This document shows, piece after piece, positions 37,051 to 48,520 of a DNA stretch of 64,000 bases. The notes below the pieces were generated by a model that was not told where the DNA came from, ran no database searches, and worked only from the letters and a program-made list of their open reading frames with translations. The translations under genes were made by a program, and so were the position numbers. Every line of letters starts with the position of its first letter. Position 1 is the stretch's first letter. The stretch spans positions 1,054,001 through 1,118,000 of the forward strand of contig JABSTR010001244.1 of assembly GCA_013339765.2 (NCBI GenBank), given 5' to 3'. The DNA comes from Haemaphysalis longicornis (lineage: Eukaryota > Arthropoda > Arachnida > Ixodida > Ixodidae).

Positions 37051-38307
37051 AACGCTTCTGGGCGTATTAGTAGTTCGCTACTGCTGCGACGTTGGTGGCT
37101 ATTATTATTATTGATATCGTTATTATTAATATGGCGGCGATGATGTCGTTGGTGTCGTGAGAATGCAGATGGATCATGGTGGTGACCTGTTACGTGGTGT
37201 GGTGCCACCAGCATTTCCGGTGCTCCTGTAGTACTCATGTTCTCAGGCGTTGTGGCGGTGAGGCTAATAAAGCGACACGCCGTTCCCTCATTGTTCCTAC
37301 CCGACAATTAACCATGAGCGCACAGTTGTCTTTGTCGGAAACCTGCCAACTGGATCATGACCAGCGTCGTCTGCAAGAGCGTTGTGAGCTTCCCGCTTAC
37401 GGCTAAGCATCAGATTGAGCTCTAAAACTCGCTTTATATGTACAAATAACATGTCGAAGGAGGCAAACTAGTCAGGAGAAAATTGCTGCAAGAAAGGGAA
37501 GAGCTTACGAGGGCCTGTTGTAAAGTAACATATCGGTTAAAGCTACAACTAATAGTCCGTGGATATGGTAAATCATATTGAGTTGATATATCGGCGCAAT
37601 CGTACTTAGAATTATTTTCCAGGAGGCTCTGCCTCCAAACCCCTCATCTTTCTATGCTATTATACGTCTACACACTAGGTTTGTCGGATCTTTCGGCTCG
37701 GGAGGGAGTAAAAATACTCAAGAAACCAGACCACTACCCAGCTTATCTAACAGCGCGCTGGCTTTTACCCGAAATAATAATAAAAAAGAAAGAATATGGG
37801 GGGATTTTTATTTTGGCATCTTTAAACTGCGTAATACCGCGCGTTCTACGGGGTCGTAGTTTTCCACAGTGCGGTTTGAGTTCCATTGAACGTTTCGCGT
37901 AAAAACCTAGCGTGGTATGAGCGACATCCGTATCTGCATCCAGCAAAATGATTCCGCACTACTGGAACTGTACCGGGAAAAAAACGTTTTGCGCGGTATC
38001 ACACAGCTGTTGGGATACGTGCGAGTGGAAAAGTACTCTAACGCACAAGAGTTGCCCATGTGTCACCGTATTTTTTTTTTCGTCGCATTCTTGGGAGGGG
38101 GGGGGGGGTGCATGGACGCAACAGCTGGCGCCCAATTGTAGCGGAATGCTAAGCACCGTGCTTGACGTGAGATTATTTCCTGGAAGGCCTTGCCCATTCG
38201 TCGAAACATCGCAGAATGCTATTAAACGGCACTGCAACCCGAGGTTTACACCGCACTCGAGACGGAGTGGGCAGACAGATTTGTGAAATTGAGACACCTG
38301 TCTGTGT
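37051..38307. other. Unassigned sequence, no gene seen
   Basis: AT-repeats near 37090-37130 and a 12-nt G run at 38097-38108. No recognisable gene. Confidence 0.4.
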
Positions 38308-39500
38308 TTGTGGGCGATAGCTAAGACTAACGAAGCAAAACTGAAGAGAGGAAGAGAAAAAAAAATGGCCGTTGCGAAAAAAAATATTTTAACCGATTCA
38401 AATTATTTAACCGATTTAATTATTAATCCTACTAAGACTAAATTTATGATCTTTAGAAGCAGCCAGAAAGTGTTGGGTATGTTGCCAGAATTATAACTTG
38501 GCTCTAATCTTATCGTATCGTGCGACTGCGTTCAATTTCTTGGTATAATTCTTGACACTAACCTTAAGTTTACTTCTCACGTCGATCATATCAGAAAAAA
38601 ATGGCCTTTGGCATCCGGGCATTGCTGAAGGCACGACCGTTCTTTCCAACCAAGGCTTTGTTATCACTTTACTTCGCTTTCATGCACAGCCATATCAACT
38701 ATGGAATCACTGCTTGGGGTAACACATATCACACCCACCTATCATCCATTAAGCACATTCAAAATCAAGCCATCCGTATCATTACTAGCAGCCCTCGCCA
38801 CTCAAGTGCGTCACCTCTACTTCGCGAAAATTCAGTTTTATCTGCCACAGCATTGTTCGATTATAACTTAGGTATTTTCTTTTCAGACTACTCAACAACC
38901 AATAATGTTTCCAATTTCTTGACGTGGGTACTTTAGTGAATCATAACAATACTAGATTTGCCTTAAATAACAACTTGTTGTTACCTAAGGTAAAAACTAA
39001 TTATGGCCAGCAAACATTTCATTTTGCCGCCATTAATCTCTGGAACCGCCTACCACTTAACATTAAGTCTTCACTATCTATCGCAGCTTTTAAAAAATAT
39101 CTAAAATATCTTCTTCTAACCTGATATGTTTCCTAATTTCTTGGTTTTGCTGGTTTGACTTTCGTCATTTGCTTGCGCAGTAGTTTTTTGTGTGCTTTTG
39201 TAAACCGTTAGTGTTTAATTGTGTATAATGATAATTTGCTTTTTGAATGCCTTTTTTATGTACATAGCTTAATATTTTCGTAAACTCTATATAAAAACCA
39301 TGCAATACATGTTATGCTTATTCGTTTCCTTCACATGTTTTATTGTACTTGTTTTCGCTTCCACTGTTGCTTCTGTAACCTTTTTCGTGTACTTCATCAT
39401 CGAGGGTCCCAGTGCAGTCGCTGACTTCGGGACCTTCGTCTGTAAAATTTTTTGTAACCGTTTTCTTTTGATGAATGAATAAACTTCAACTTCAACTTCA
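38308..39500 (+). pseudogene. CR1/L2-like LINE, RT C-terminal half to 3' end
   Basis: Frames in order show NPTKTKFMIFRSSQKVLG, FLGIILDTNLKFTSHVDHIR, IRALLKARPFFPTKALLSLY, FMHSHINYGITAWGNTYHTH and IQNQAIRIITSSPRHSSASP, then a shift, then HNNTRFALNNNLLLPKVKTN, FAAINLWNRLPLNIKSSLSI and a stop near 39124. The order and the INYGI-x-x-WG segment are those of RT C-terminal domains in CR1/L2-type LINEs, which lack RNase H. About 370 bp of 3' untranslated sequence follow, ending in AATAAA and a CTTCAA repeat at 39481-39499. The 5' half, including catalytic RT, is missing. Confidence 0.88.
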
Positions 39501-39750
39501 AAAGGGCAACGCCAGAAAGGAGTGGGAAGGCAATGCCCATAGAGGAGGAATAATCAAGCGGCAGGGGAAATGGAGGTTGCAGTACAGCTGTAATGTGATA
39601 TCTTTTCAAAGGCGAAAGCTTGAGTGCCCATTGCCCACGTTGTTGTACTTGTACGGTTGAGAAAGCGGCCACCGCTGTTAAAACACCTTTCTGTTCCTGT
39701 AAGCATTTAACTCGGGTCTCCAAACCACAGCGCGTTGCCAGAGTTAGAAC

Positions 39751-39753
<3 letters not shown>

Positions 39754-39835
<82 letters not shown>
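39754..39835. repeat. (GA)n microsatellite, tail of a minus-strand LINE
   Basis: On the minus strand CCGCAATAAACATTTATAT leads directly into (TC)n. A polyadenylation-type signal followed by the repeat marks this as a LINE 3' tail. Confidence 0.9.
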
Positions 39836-39838
<3 letters not shown>

Positions 39839-40010
39839 AAATGTTTATTGCGGAAAGCAACGGGGAGAGGAGCCCTCCGTCCAGGACCCCTTGAGCTCTT
39901 CCTGCCTCAACAGCCCTCAACACCAGCAGGTGCTGAAGGTCGCCGTTGGAGCTCGTCAGAGCTCTCTCCCAAAGCTCGTAAGAAGAAGGGAAGGGATTGT
40001 GCGATTGCAC
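39836..40010 (-). pseudogene. LINE ORF2 extreme C-terminus and 3' UTR
   Basis: The minus strand reads YELWERALTSSNGDLQHLLV, then VEAGRAQGVLD, followed by a short 3' UTR with AATAAA. It matches the pattern at 31366-31560 and 55930-56062. The rest of the element is absent. Confidence 0.7.
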
Positions 40011-41141
40011 TGGATTCCGGGAAAGCTGCGGTCTGTGTAGCCAAACTGCCTGTTGAATTTCGCGCCAAAAAAACCGTGAAACAAGAGCGAAGAAAGAGAC
40101 GCCAACATGGTGTAGCCGTAAAAGAGCCTGTCGAAGTAATTCGCGCCAAAATACGAAGAAATGAAAGCGAAGAAAGGGGCGCGATTGCGATGTAGCAAAA
40201 AAGAAGTCACTGATAAGTATCGCCAGGCTTTAGCCACTTTCGCCTTCGAACCACGTCAGCAGACTTATGTGCCACGAGGGATTTTTTTTTTTCTCCTTTA
40301 ACGACATCGTTACTTGGATCATTGTGCTCAGGCTCCACCGCGATCAGAAAGCCCTACAGACAATTATGTTGCCCTCTATTAAACCGCCCAGGTGGTAGCG
40401 CCCGTGGACGGCCTCACGAGTGACTTACTATCGATGGCGCAAGCTGGTCTCCGTCTGGCCTCATAAGCAGCAACATTGGGCTCGGAAACATGAACGCATG
40501 CAGCACTAAATTCAGTGACACACTCAGCGGCAAGTAATGCCCTCTATTAACTCATCATCAGAATTGCTGGCCACGTTGATTGAGGCCAATCCTAAATTAT
40601 ATTTTCCGCGTGTTTTAAGGGCATATTCGAGTGTACATTCAATTTGCAGTGTGCATTCACTAAATTCATAGGTTTTTATTTATCGACTGTACTTTTTTTT
40701 TCGAGAGAGAAGAGCTTGCTCGGCTATAACCTGTCCAAGTTTGTCATCGGTATGAGCGTGCATATATTTAATATACACGACACGGTACCTTTATCTATTA
40801 GAGGTATTTCTAAAATGAGGCGCAAAGCCAAAGCGCTTTTAGACACACAGATGTTTTCAAGTTTTTTCGTGTGTTTAGCACGTCAGGTACAACATTCAGT
40901 TCAGCCCGCAGACCAAGTTCGAAGCCCTCCCCGTGAAATATAATCTGGGCTCCGTTGAGAAATTCGAGTAAGGTATTAAATATGGCGGGAGATCTAAATT
41001 AACGTACGCGTGTTGCTGATATGCGAGGAGATACCACGCAGCTCTCAAAGCATAAAGGTACTATTTGTAACATACGAAATTTCTTGGGCAGTCCAAACTG
41101 TTCATCTAGCTCTTGCATCACCTTTCGTCAGCGAATACACT
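40011..41141. other. Unassigned sequence, no gene seen
   Basis: No motif-bearing frames. Confidence 0.4.
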
Positions 41142-41295
41142 AGCTTTATTCTTACATGTGTACGAGATTTCGGCGCACGTTAAAGATCCCCAGGTGGTCA
41201 AAATTAATCCGCAGTCCTCCACTACGGCGCGCCTCATCGCCTGCGTTGCGTCGGCGCGTTAAACCCTACAATCAATCAAGCTTTATTCTTGCATG
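41142..41295 (+). mobile_element. 5'-truncated SINE with 17-bp target duplications
   Basis: The SINE body lies at 41159-41278 and holds only the 3' half of the family (TGTACGAGATTTCGGCGCAC to CCCTACAATCAATC). It is bounded by AGCTTTATTCTTACATG (41142-41158) and AGCTTTATTCTTGCATG (41279-41295), identical except for one A/G. Target duplications of this length with 5' truncation are the mark of target-primed reverse transcription by a LINE enzyme. Confidence 0.93.
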
Positions 41296-41864
41296 AAGTC
41301 GCAGCGCTCGTTTTACGCCAACTATTCCCTACCGGTGCGTTCGGCTCACGCGGCGCTTTGCTTCGTAGCGGCAGGTGCTGTTGGGTATAGAACCACGGAC
41401 GCTGAGAGGTCCGTGAATGAACTTGGGGCTTTCTTTACCCGCGCGAACATTGCGAACACTGAGGGAAATGCCCCCCCTTTTTCCTTCCCTTTGCAGTACT
41501 TATAAGAACTCTATGACTCCTGACGCCGTTTACGTCCATAAGTGACGTCGCTTATGTCCGAAGTCGGCGTCGTATAGTTAGGCATCCTCATGTATAGCTT
41601 CCTTTAAGACACGCAGCTTTTTCTTTATCTACTCTCGCGGCGGCTGGGATGTAGCGCGCAGAAAACGAGATGGCAGACACAACTTACGGGGGTATTGACA
41701 ATGAGGACGCTCCGCCTAGGCCATTGTTCTTGGGGGTGCGCACAGCATCAGTTTCACGCTCTATTTGGCACTTGCTCGGTGGACAGGCATCGCTTACACG
41801 CGTGCTGATTGATTATCGCGCAAATGTTATTTATCTGCAGCGGACTGCTTTACGACACTATATA
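41296..41864. other. Unassigned sequence, no gene seen
   Basis: Short frames only. Confidence 0.4.
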
Positions 41865-42704
41865 CAGGATGATCAAAATTAAGTCGACAGGTTTTTTTTA
41901 ATTAGTCTTATAGATTTACGTGAAGACCACCTCTACAGTGAGGTTATGCGCCCAGGAAGGACACATAAAATTAGGGGGTAATTATTGATGTCGGTGGCTT
42001 AATTAACTAAAATTGAATAATTAAATTTTTAGTGGCTGAAGTATGTAGGCATGTTTGTAATGAAAAGTTGGGCGCAATCGTGTTTCTACGCATTTTCATT
42101 TGGCAGAATTCTTCTAGCGCATCCGTCCTCCGAGATATAGAACTGCGAAGTTTAATTGCCGTTCGCATGATTACGCATGCTAGTCAGCGAAGACCGGCGG
42201 GAAGCTCCTCCCTTCTGTGGCGTGGCTGCTGCGTACGCTGTTTAGTTTGACAACGGGCTGGAGTCATAGGTGAAAGTGATAGCTGGCACTCTTTTAGTCT
42301 TGGCTGGCGTTATCGCAATCTGCAGTACTCGGAACCGCTATCGAAACACAGAACAATGGGGAGGAGCTTTGCACCGGTCTTCACGGTCCAGCATGCGTTA
42401 TGATACGAACGGCAATTAAACTTCGCAGTTCTATATCTCGGAGTACGGATGCGCTAGAAGAATTCTGCCAAGTGAAACTGCGTAGAAATACGATTGCGTC
42501 CAACTTTTCAATACAAACAAGCCTGTTTACTTCAGCCACTAAAAGGTTAATTATTCAATTTTATTTAATTAGGCATCTGACGTCAATAATTACCCCTTAA
42601 TTATGTGTCCCCCAGGGCGCATAACCTCACTGTAGAGTTGGTCTTCACGTAAATCTAAGTGCCTAATTTTAAAAGAACCTGTCGACTTAATCTTGATCAC
42701 CCTG
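41865..42704. mobile_element. 840-bp foldback (long inverted repeat) DNA element
   Basis: The ends are CAGGATGATCAAAATTAAGT on the left and, read in reverse complement, CAGGGTGATCAAGATTAAGT on the right. Homology between the two arms runs inward for about 350 bp (left arm to ~42218, right arm from ~42352), leaving a loop of roughly 130 bp. By eye the arms are about 85% alike. No transposase frame exists. The flanks (TATA left, CATA right) do not give a clean target duplication. It is best read as a non-autonomous foldback MITE whose family I cannot name. Confidence 0.88.
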
Positions 42705-43577
42705 CATATGACGCTTCTCTTGGGCGTTTGATCCGTAATAAATAAAAGATGGGTTCAGACTGCGCAAGAACAGACTACGAATGGAAGCAAAAAGCAGACG
42801 GGACAACTGCACAGTTGTGAAAATGAGAGGATACCCCCGTGTTGGGATGACCAGAGAGACGTCCATTTCAAACAGGCTCGTTGAACAGGTGGTCCTGTAG
42901 TTGAGGGCAGCGTGTACCGAACCAGCCACGTCATTCGCCGACTCACCCGTTACACGCTCCCTCCGACAAGTAGCCGGAGCTGTTGCAACTGGCAAGTAAT
43001 CAGTGCTTGCAGGCAGACATAATTGCTGCTGACCCTGCCTCCTTGGCGACTGCATTTTTTAAGCCATGGGAGGAGGTGCGGCAAGAGTATGAGGGATCAC
43101 GCTGACTCAGCGCATATTAATTTCAGTTTATCAGCGTTCTCCTTGTTAGAAAGATGCGATAAAGGGGGTGGGGCGTAAATTATACTGAAGTAATTTCACA
43201 AAAACTGTATTTTTTTTATTTATCTCTGCGATGTTTCATACCGCTCGAACGTCACGTCTACGGACGCCAATAGAGTAGTCGGAATTCAGGATTGATCCTA
43301 AGCGGTCGTATCTAATGTATGCAATATTTCTTCCTGTACACCCTGATCCCCAGGCGTACACAAGATGGGGTGTGGGGAGGGGCAGGGACAGTTCCCGGCA
43401 TCAAAAACACCTACTTTCACTTTTTTTTTTTTTCTGTTGCAAGCGATTCACCAAGCCATAGACGGCTTCGACGTCTGCTCTCCCCACAGTGATCAGTCAT
43501 TTTACAGTACCTATGAATAATAATAAAATGTCAGAAAGCAATCTAACGCGTATGTGCGTATACTGTAGACCTACTGC
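42705..43577. other. Unassigned sequence, no gene seen
   Basis: Short frames only. Confidence 0.4.
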
Positions 43578-44092
43578 GTGCCGAAGCTTTTTATTTTTAT
43601 TTTTTTATATTACTATTACCTCCTGATCTTCGTGCCCTCCCTCGATTTTTTTTGTGTGTGCATCCCACCACCCGGAAATTTATTCTTGCATATAGACCAT
43701 TGCCACTATCCGATTCCGATTCTACACCATTGCACAGCGCCCTTTTGTACCTTAACCTATGTTCTCAATTCTTTCGTTTCTTATACCATCCTCATTTTAT
43801 TCTAAATGCTATATCATGCAATAAGGGGTTGCCATTCTGCCTGAAACCACCCTGACCCACTCTTTCCCATTCCATTCCACTCTATTTGACACACAGCACC
43901 TTTCTCCGTCCCATTTTAACGCAACGTATACCAGGCTTTCCTGTTTTTGCATGCCGAAGCTTCTATCGTATCCTATACTATTATGTTCTGCGTATTTTAT
44001 CTATCCTATACCCACATAACTTATCTTAATCGGCTCTACACTATCATATCCCAGTCTACCCTGTCTTGTACTGTACCTATCCAATACTATCA
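43578..44092. repeat. Pyrimidine-rich, loosely repetitive tract
   Basis: Repeated variants of TATCCTATAC, CCATTCCA and similar strings with few G on the plus strand. Probably decayed simple sequence. Confidence 0.45.
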
Positions 44093-44094
44093 CA

Positions 44095-44123
44095 TTTATT
44101 TATTTATTTACTTGTTTGTTTGT

Positions 44124-44166
<43 letters not shown>
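44095..44166. repeat. (TTTA)n-(TTTG)n-(CTTG)n compound microsatellite
   Basis: The unit changes stepwise from TTTA to TTTG to TTGC along the tract. Confidence 0.9.
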
Positions 44167-46919
44167 GAAACTTTGGTAGGAGCACTGAAGGGGGAAGAAA
44201 ATGATAAAATAATACAAAAGTGACAGAAAGGTGCGTAATGACAGCAATATGAAGTCGTTTCAATAAAATGCTAGTTTTAGAGTCAAATTTCTAATTAACA
44301 GCGTATAGCAAACATAGTTTTGGATAAAAGAAGGAAGCTAGAACAAACAGCCGAACACAACAAACTATATTTCGGATTTTGTTTATGCAGCAAGAACAGT
44401 GGTTTATGGGAATTGGTGAGAAGCCAATTTAAACATTACAAATGTTCAAATAGCTCCCGTAAAGTGAACAAGCCGTACTATAAAACCGCTGAAAAAAATA
44501 TAATGCCAGTTCACGTGGGTAACAAGCATTTAATATTTAGCTTCTTTGCAGAGATGCAATGCGCATGCACAAATTGATCAAGCAGCACTAAACATATCCA
44601 GTTCAACAATGCTAGTACGCATGATTACGAAAAGGTATTAACGGACATGAAAACAATAATGTTAAGAAGATTAACCCATAGGACATCGTCCCGGGAAATG
44701 CCGGGAAGTTGTGTTTCGCTAGTACCAAAACTGCGATAGGAACTTGAGGGGTTATGTAATCTCATGGACATACGTGTCGGGGTTTCGAAAGATAAATTTA
44801 AAGGAGAGGGCTTCTGTAAATATATTTGGGTACCAAAAATAGGCCACTAACAAAATGACGAAGTCCGAAAGATCGTAGGAAATCTTCAACTGTTATTTCA
44901 ATTACACTATAACAGCGGCCTTATTTGCGAAATATGAATTGGCACTCCCGGTTTTTAATGGGTGTAATGATAAAGCTTAGAGAATTTCTTATGTGGGGGC
45001 CATAGGTTGGACAAAGAGTCATAATCTGCCTGGGTCGTATGTACACACTACATAAGCTAATAAATGTTTACCGGACAGTTTTGAAAATTTCGCCGCAAAC
45101 AACCCGAATTTGTAGAAGCTTTAGCGTAAATGACGGCGATGAGCATGAACCAGGAAAGGTTAGGTGTTAGATGAACGCCGAGATACTTTTAAGATGAAGC
45201 TTCAGATACAGGAACGTTGTTCAGGACATAACAAAAGAGCCTTTTATCGTTTACGTCTGAAACAACTAAAGTTACATCTTGACAGGTTAAAGGTCCTGTG
45301 TTACGTCTCGCATCATTTTTAAAATGTTTTCGATCCTTTGAAGAGTGATGTGCCCTTCGACATTAATGATCGCTCGGTAGGTAATGGAGTAGTGAGCGAA
45401 CAGTTGTCACTTGCGCAAATTAAAAAAAAAAAAGCAGAGACGAAGCACCTTACCTCGCAAACCCTGATGAAACAAAGCAACGGCAAGAAGAAATGACATT
45501 AGTCACTGTTATCTAAGCTTATGCTATGTTATCGTATCGAATGTTATGTTATCATGAAGTCTTGCTTTCACTTTGTTAGATAAAGCGTGAAGGGCATAAA
45601 ATCTTGATAAAAATGCCACAAAACTGCCGCGCACGAGCACCACTTTTGTAGTTTCAACAGAATACAAGCGCTTTGTAGCAAATATACCAAATTATTAACG
45701 CTTCTTCTTCATTCCTTTTCTCTGTTTGTGCAATTACTGTTTACAACTAGCCCGGCTACTGAGCCTTTTATGGCCTCATCACTGGCGCCTCTCCGAAGCA
45801 GTCAAAGAAGAAAAACTCGGAGCCGAAAAAAATTATGACACGCAGTAGGTGCGTGGGAAGTTGCAGGTTTCTTTTGGGAGCCGAAGCCCGGCGAAGCAAC
45901 AAGGACTGTCCAGAATTGGCTTCGCTCCGCTGTCGAGGGGCGCCATTGAAAGCCCGTAATTACGGCTCTCGTCGATTCTTCCTGTTGACGGCGCCTGGGA
46001 ATAAGCCAGGCTGCGGCGCGGCAGCACTTACAGCGAAGCCTCACGAGAGAAAGCTTTCTCACCCTCTTCTTGGCCGGGAAATCGACACCTCCTTCAAATG
46101 TTGCCTTCTCGGGGCTTTCCCGGGCTTTGTAACTCTGCCGGACCACCCTGTACGACGCACCGCCGTCCCCATACCACACGACCGCCACCTGCTAACGGAT
46201 GCAGGTTGCCGGTTTTCTCAGATCTCCCCTGGTCTTCTGGGAACCGTTCTCTTGGATGTGTCATAGCGCTCACGTTTCTCCCCCAGAAAGAAACGTCCTT
46301 TTAAAGCCTCTGATACAAAGCCTTGGTAGTGTGGCACTGGTGGCAGCACAGCTATACTTCAGGTAGATGGGACTTAAATAATATTGCGACTTGGTGAGTT
46401 CCTGCCATGATATGGAAAAAAAAAATTAGACATGCCCCTAGCTTATTCCACAAGAGTGCTCCCGAATTCCTCTCACGTACGTGTTTGGATATCCTGGAAT
46501 GTACATGCTAACGTATTCTTTTGCTTGTGTTTGACTTTTTATTGGTTTTGTTGGCTTCTGTTTATCAATTCAGCCTATAATTGCAATCACATACGTAACA
46601 AATTTATGTTCAATCTTTTGATAGCAATTTGTTCCTTTCGATACTGCTTCTAGGTTTTGCAAGACTTTATTCGTGTTTGTGTGTCTGCGTGGGAGGGGGT
46701 ATTCATTCCCAGTTGCTTGTTGGAATGCCATCCCACGGTGACGTAACTTCGCTGTGCCGTACTGTTACCCGCCGCAACTGGCTCAGTGGCCACGGGACAC
46801 TGAGACTGACTATAGCCGGTCCGGTTTCTTGCCTCTCTGGTTGTTTTTACAGCGGAGCCCTATAAGGCTAGATTACCATATAATTTTTCGGTCAGTGAAC
46901 GAAAACTCCCGTAGCTTCG
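44167..46919. other. Unassigned sequence; GC-rich stretch at 45840-46260
   Basis: AT-rich from 44170 to 45780 with nothing recognisable. The GC-rich part has open frames on both strands (45835-46266 plus, 45802-46188 minus) that overlap fully and lack domains, so neither can be favoured. Confidence 0.35.
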
Positions 46920-47240
46920 ACGCACATATGCCGCCATCTATGAGGCGGCGGAGCAAACCAGTAAGGCAGGTGCTGACACCTGGCGGAGCAAGAGACAGCT
47001 ACGAAGCCACTCAATACTACATAGCGCTCTGCGCTCGGTGCGGTGATCACTTCTGCCACCAGGAGGAGAGGAGCACCGGCTTCGTCGGCAATGGTGTGTG
47101 CTAGCGTCAGGCAATCTTTGATGGCTCGTTCGTTAACTAGTATACCAAAGGAGGCAGTGTTCCTGTTGCAGAAAGCAGCGTCGGCGTAGATGACGTTTTT
47201 AGGAGCGAAGTCCCGTAGGGGCTGCGGCTGTTGGCGTCTC
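46920..47240 (-). pseudogene. Open frame beginning with an RNase H-like segment, possible LINE
   Basis: The minus strand is open for over 100 codons without a start codon. It contains PLRDFAPKNVIYADAAFCNR, ASFGILVNERAIKDCLTLAH and ADEAGAPLLLVAEVITAPSA. VIYADAA resembles the first acidic strand of RNase H in LINEs (usually a Y-x-D-A-A form). Directly upstream is a (TCG)n tract. A LINE origin is likely but the downstream RNase H motifs are not clear. Confidence 0.4.
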
Positions 47241-47290
47241 CTGTCGTCGTCGTCGTCGTCGTCGTCGTCGTAATCGTCGTCGTAATCCTG
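47241..47290. repeat. (TCG)n trinucleotide repeat
   Basis: GTC/TCG units with two TAATCG interruptions. Confidence 0.9.
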
Positions 47291-47569
47291 GTTTCATGTA
47301 GTCGCGGTACTAAAACACCGGGAATCTCGCTTACGCCTCGCACTAGTACGTAGCGCGTAGTAAAAAAAAAAAAAAAACTGCGGGACACCCGTTTACGCCT
47401 CGCGCTAGAGAGCTCCGTGCTTCAAGGGTAAGAGACGTTTACAGCACAGCTGTATACCTCTACCCCCTAACGGTTTCATCTCCGCGGGCGAAAACGTCAA
47501 GACGCCAATACGCTTACACACTGCATGCTTCTCCCCTGCACAGGTTTCACATTAGTGGAGATGGCCCGG

Positions 47570-48280
47570 GATTTTCTTTTTTTCTCCTGGCAATAAGGTA
47601 TGGGCAGCACAAAAACGAAAACCTCCAAATAGTCACTGATTTCAGAAAGGCTATGCAGAATATCATAAATGGAAGAATTCACAAACGTCTTAAAAGACCA
47701 GAACCAAAAACACCGAATCAGTTCCGCCGCATTATCCTGACTCCAGGACACGAGGAGCTGGAGGGAAAGGAGAGGGCCGACCAGGCTACGGTGGGATCTC
47801 ACAAACGGCGCGGGTAACAGTCCTAGCGTTCTGGAGCACCTCCCAAGCGGCTTTGAAGAACGCCTCACTATCCAAAGAGGTGAACGAGCCCTTTTCTCCC
47901 ACTCGGACAACAATCTCTCTGGAGTGTATGCTCAAACACTGAGACAAACACAGACAACCAAACAAATCCCAGCTATCCAAAATGTTCCCTCAAACACACA
48001 CAAACATACGCAATATCAACTTATTTCGTGCAACATGGGCCTACCCTACCACCTGGCCTTCAGTAAACACCACCAATAATACGGTCGCGTTGGGGCACGC
48101 AGCTCTGGCCAGCTTCGACTTTGACATTCAGAGGGGCTTGATTCGTCAAGCCCGGAGAGAAGCAGAAAAGTCTGGGGCCCTGGAGGGAGGGCACCACCCC
48201 TACGACAATCGTCACATCAGTTTATATCACATTGACAACAATGTTATTGTGACCGCCGTTACAAAGCGGGTTAGGGACGA
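47570..48280 (+). pseudogene. LINE ORF2 3' part: RNase H and C-terminus
   Basis: The plus strand reads NLQIVTDFRKAMQNIINGRI (TDF in place of the usual TDS motif) and RIILTPGHEELEGKERADQA (the GHxxxxGNExAD motif, with Lys for Asn). After shifts comes the last part ALASFDFDIQRGLIRQARRE and AEKSGALE, then HISLYHIDNNVIVTA. This end matches the LINE C-termini at 31366, 39836 and 55930 in pattern. The knuckle region between about 47800 and 48000 is scrambled. Confidence 0.75.
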
Positions 48281-48402
48281 TTGTTGGCTAATGAAGCCTT
48301 TACAAGTTTTCTTACCACGACGTTTACAGCACTTCTGGTCATCCACCTTCGCAGTGAACGATGACCTCTAATTTTTCTAGTCGGGGCTAATGTAAACAAC
48401 GC

Positions 48403-48520
48403 CCATGTGCATGACATTTCTACACACGTTAAAGATCCTTGCCCGGTCTAAATTAATCCGCAGCCGTCCACAACGCCAAGCGTCAGAGATCAGGCGCAGC
48501 TAAATTCAGCGCAATAAAAT
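48403..48520 (+). mobile_element. 3' half of the tRNA-derived SINE, diverged
   Basis: Contains CACACGTTAAAGATCC, TCTAAATTAATCCGCAGCCG and the end region of the family. The tRNA head is missing. Confidence 0.7.

Noticed and set aside
45802..46266. Overlapping frames of 128 and 143 codons on opposite strands
   Set aside because: Same reason: fully overlapping, GC-rich and without motifs.
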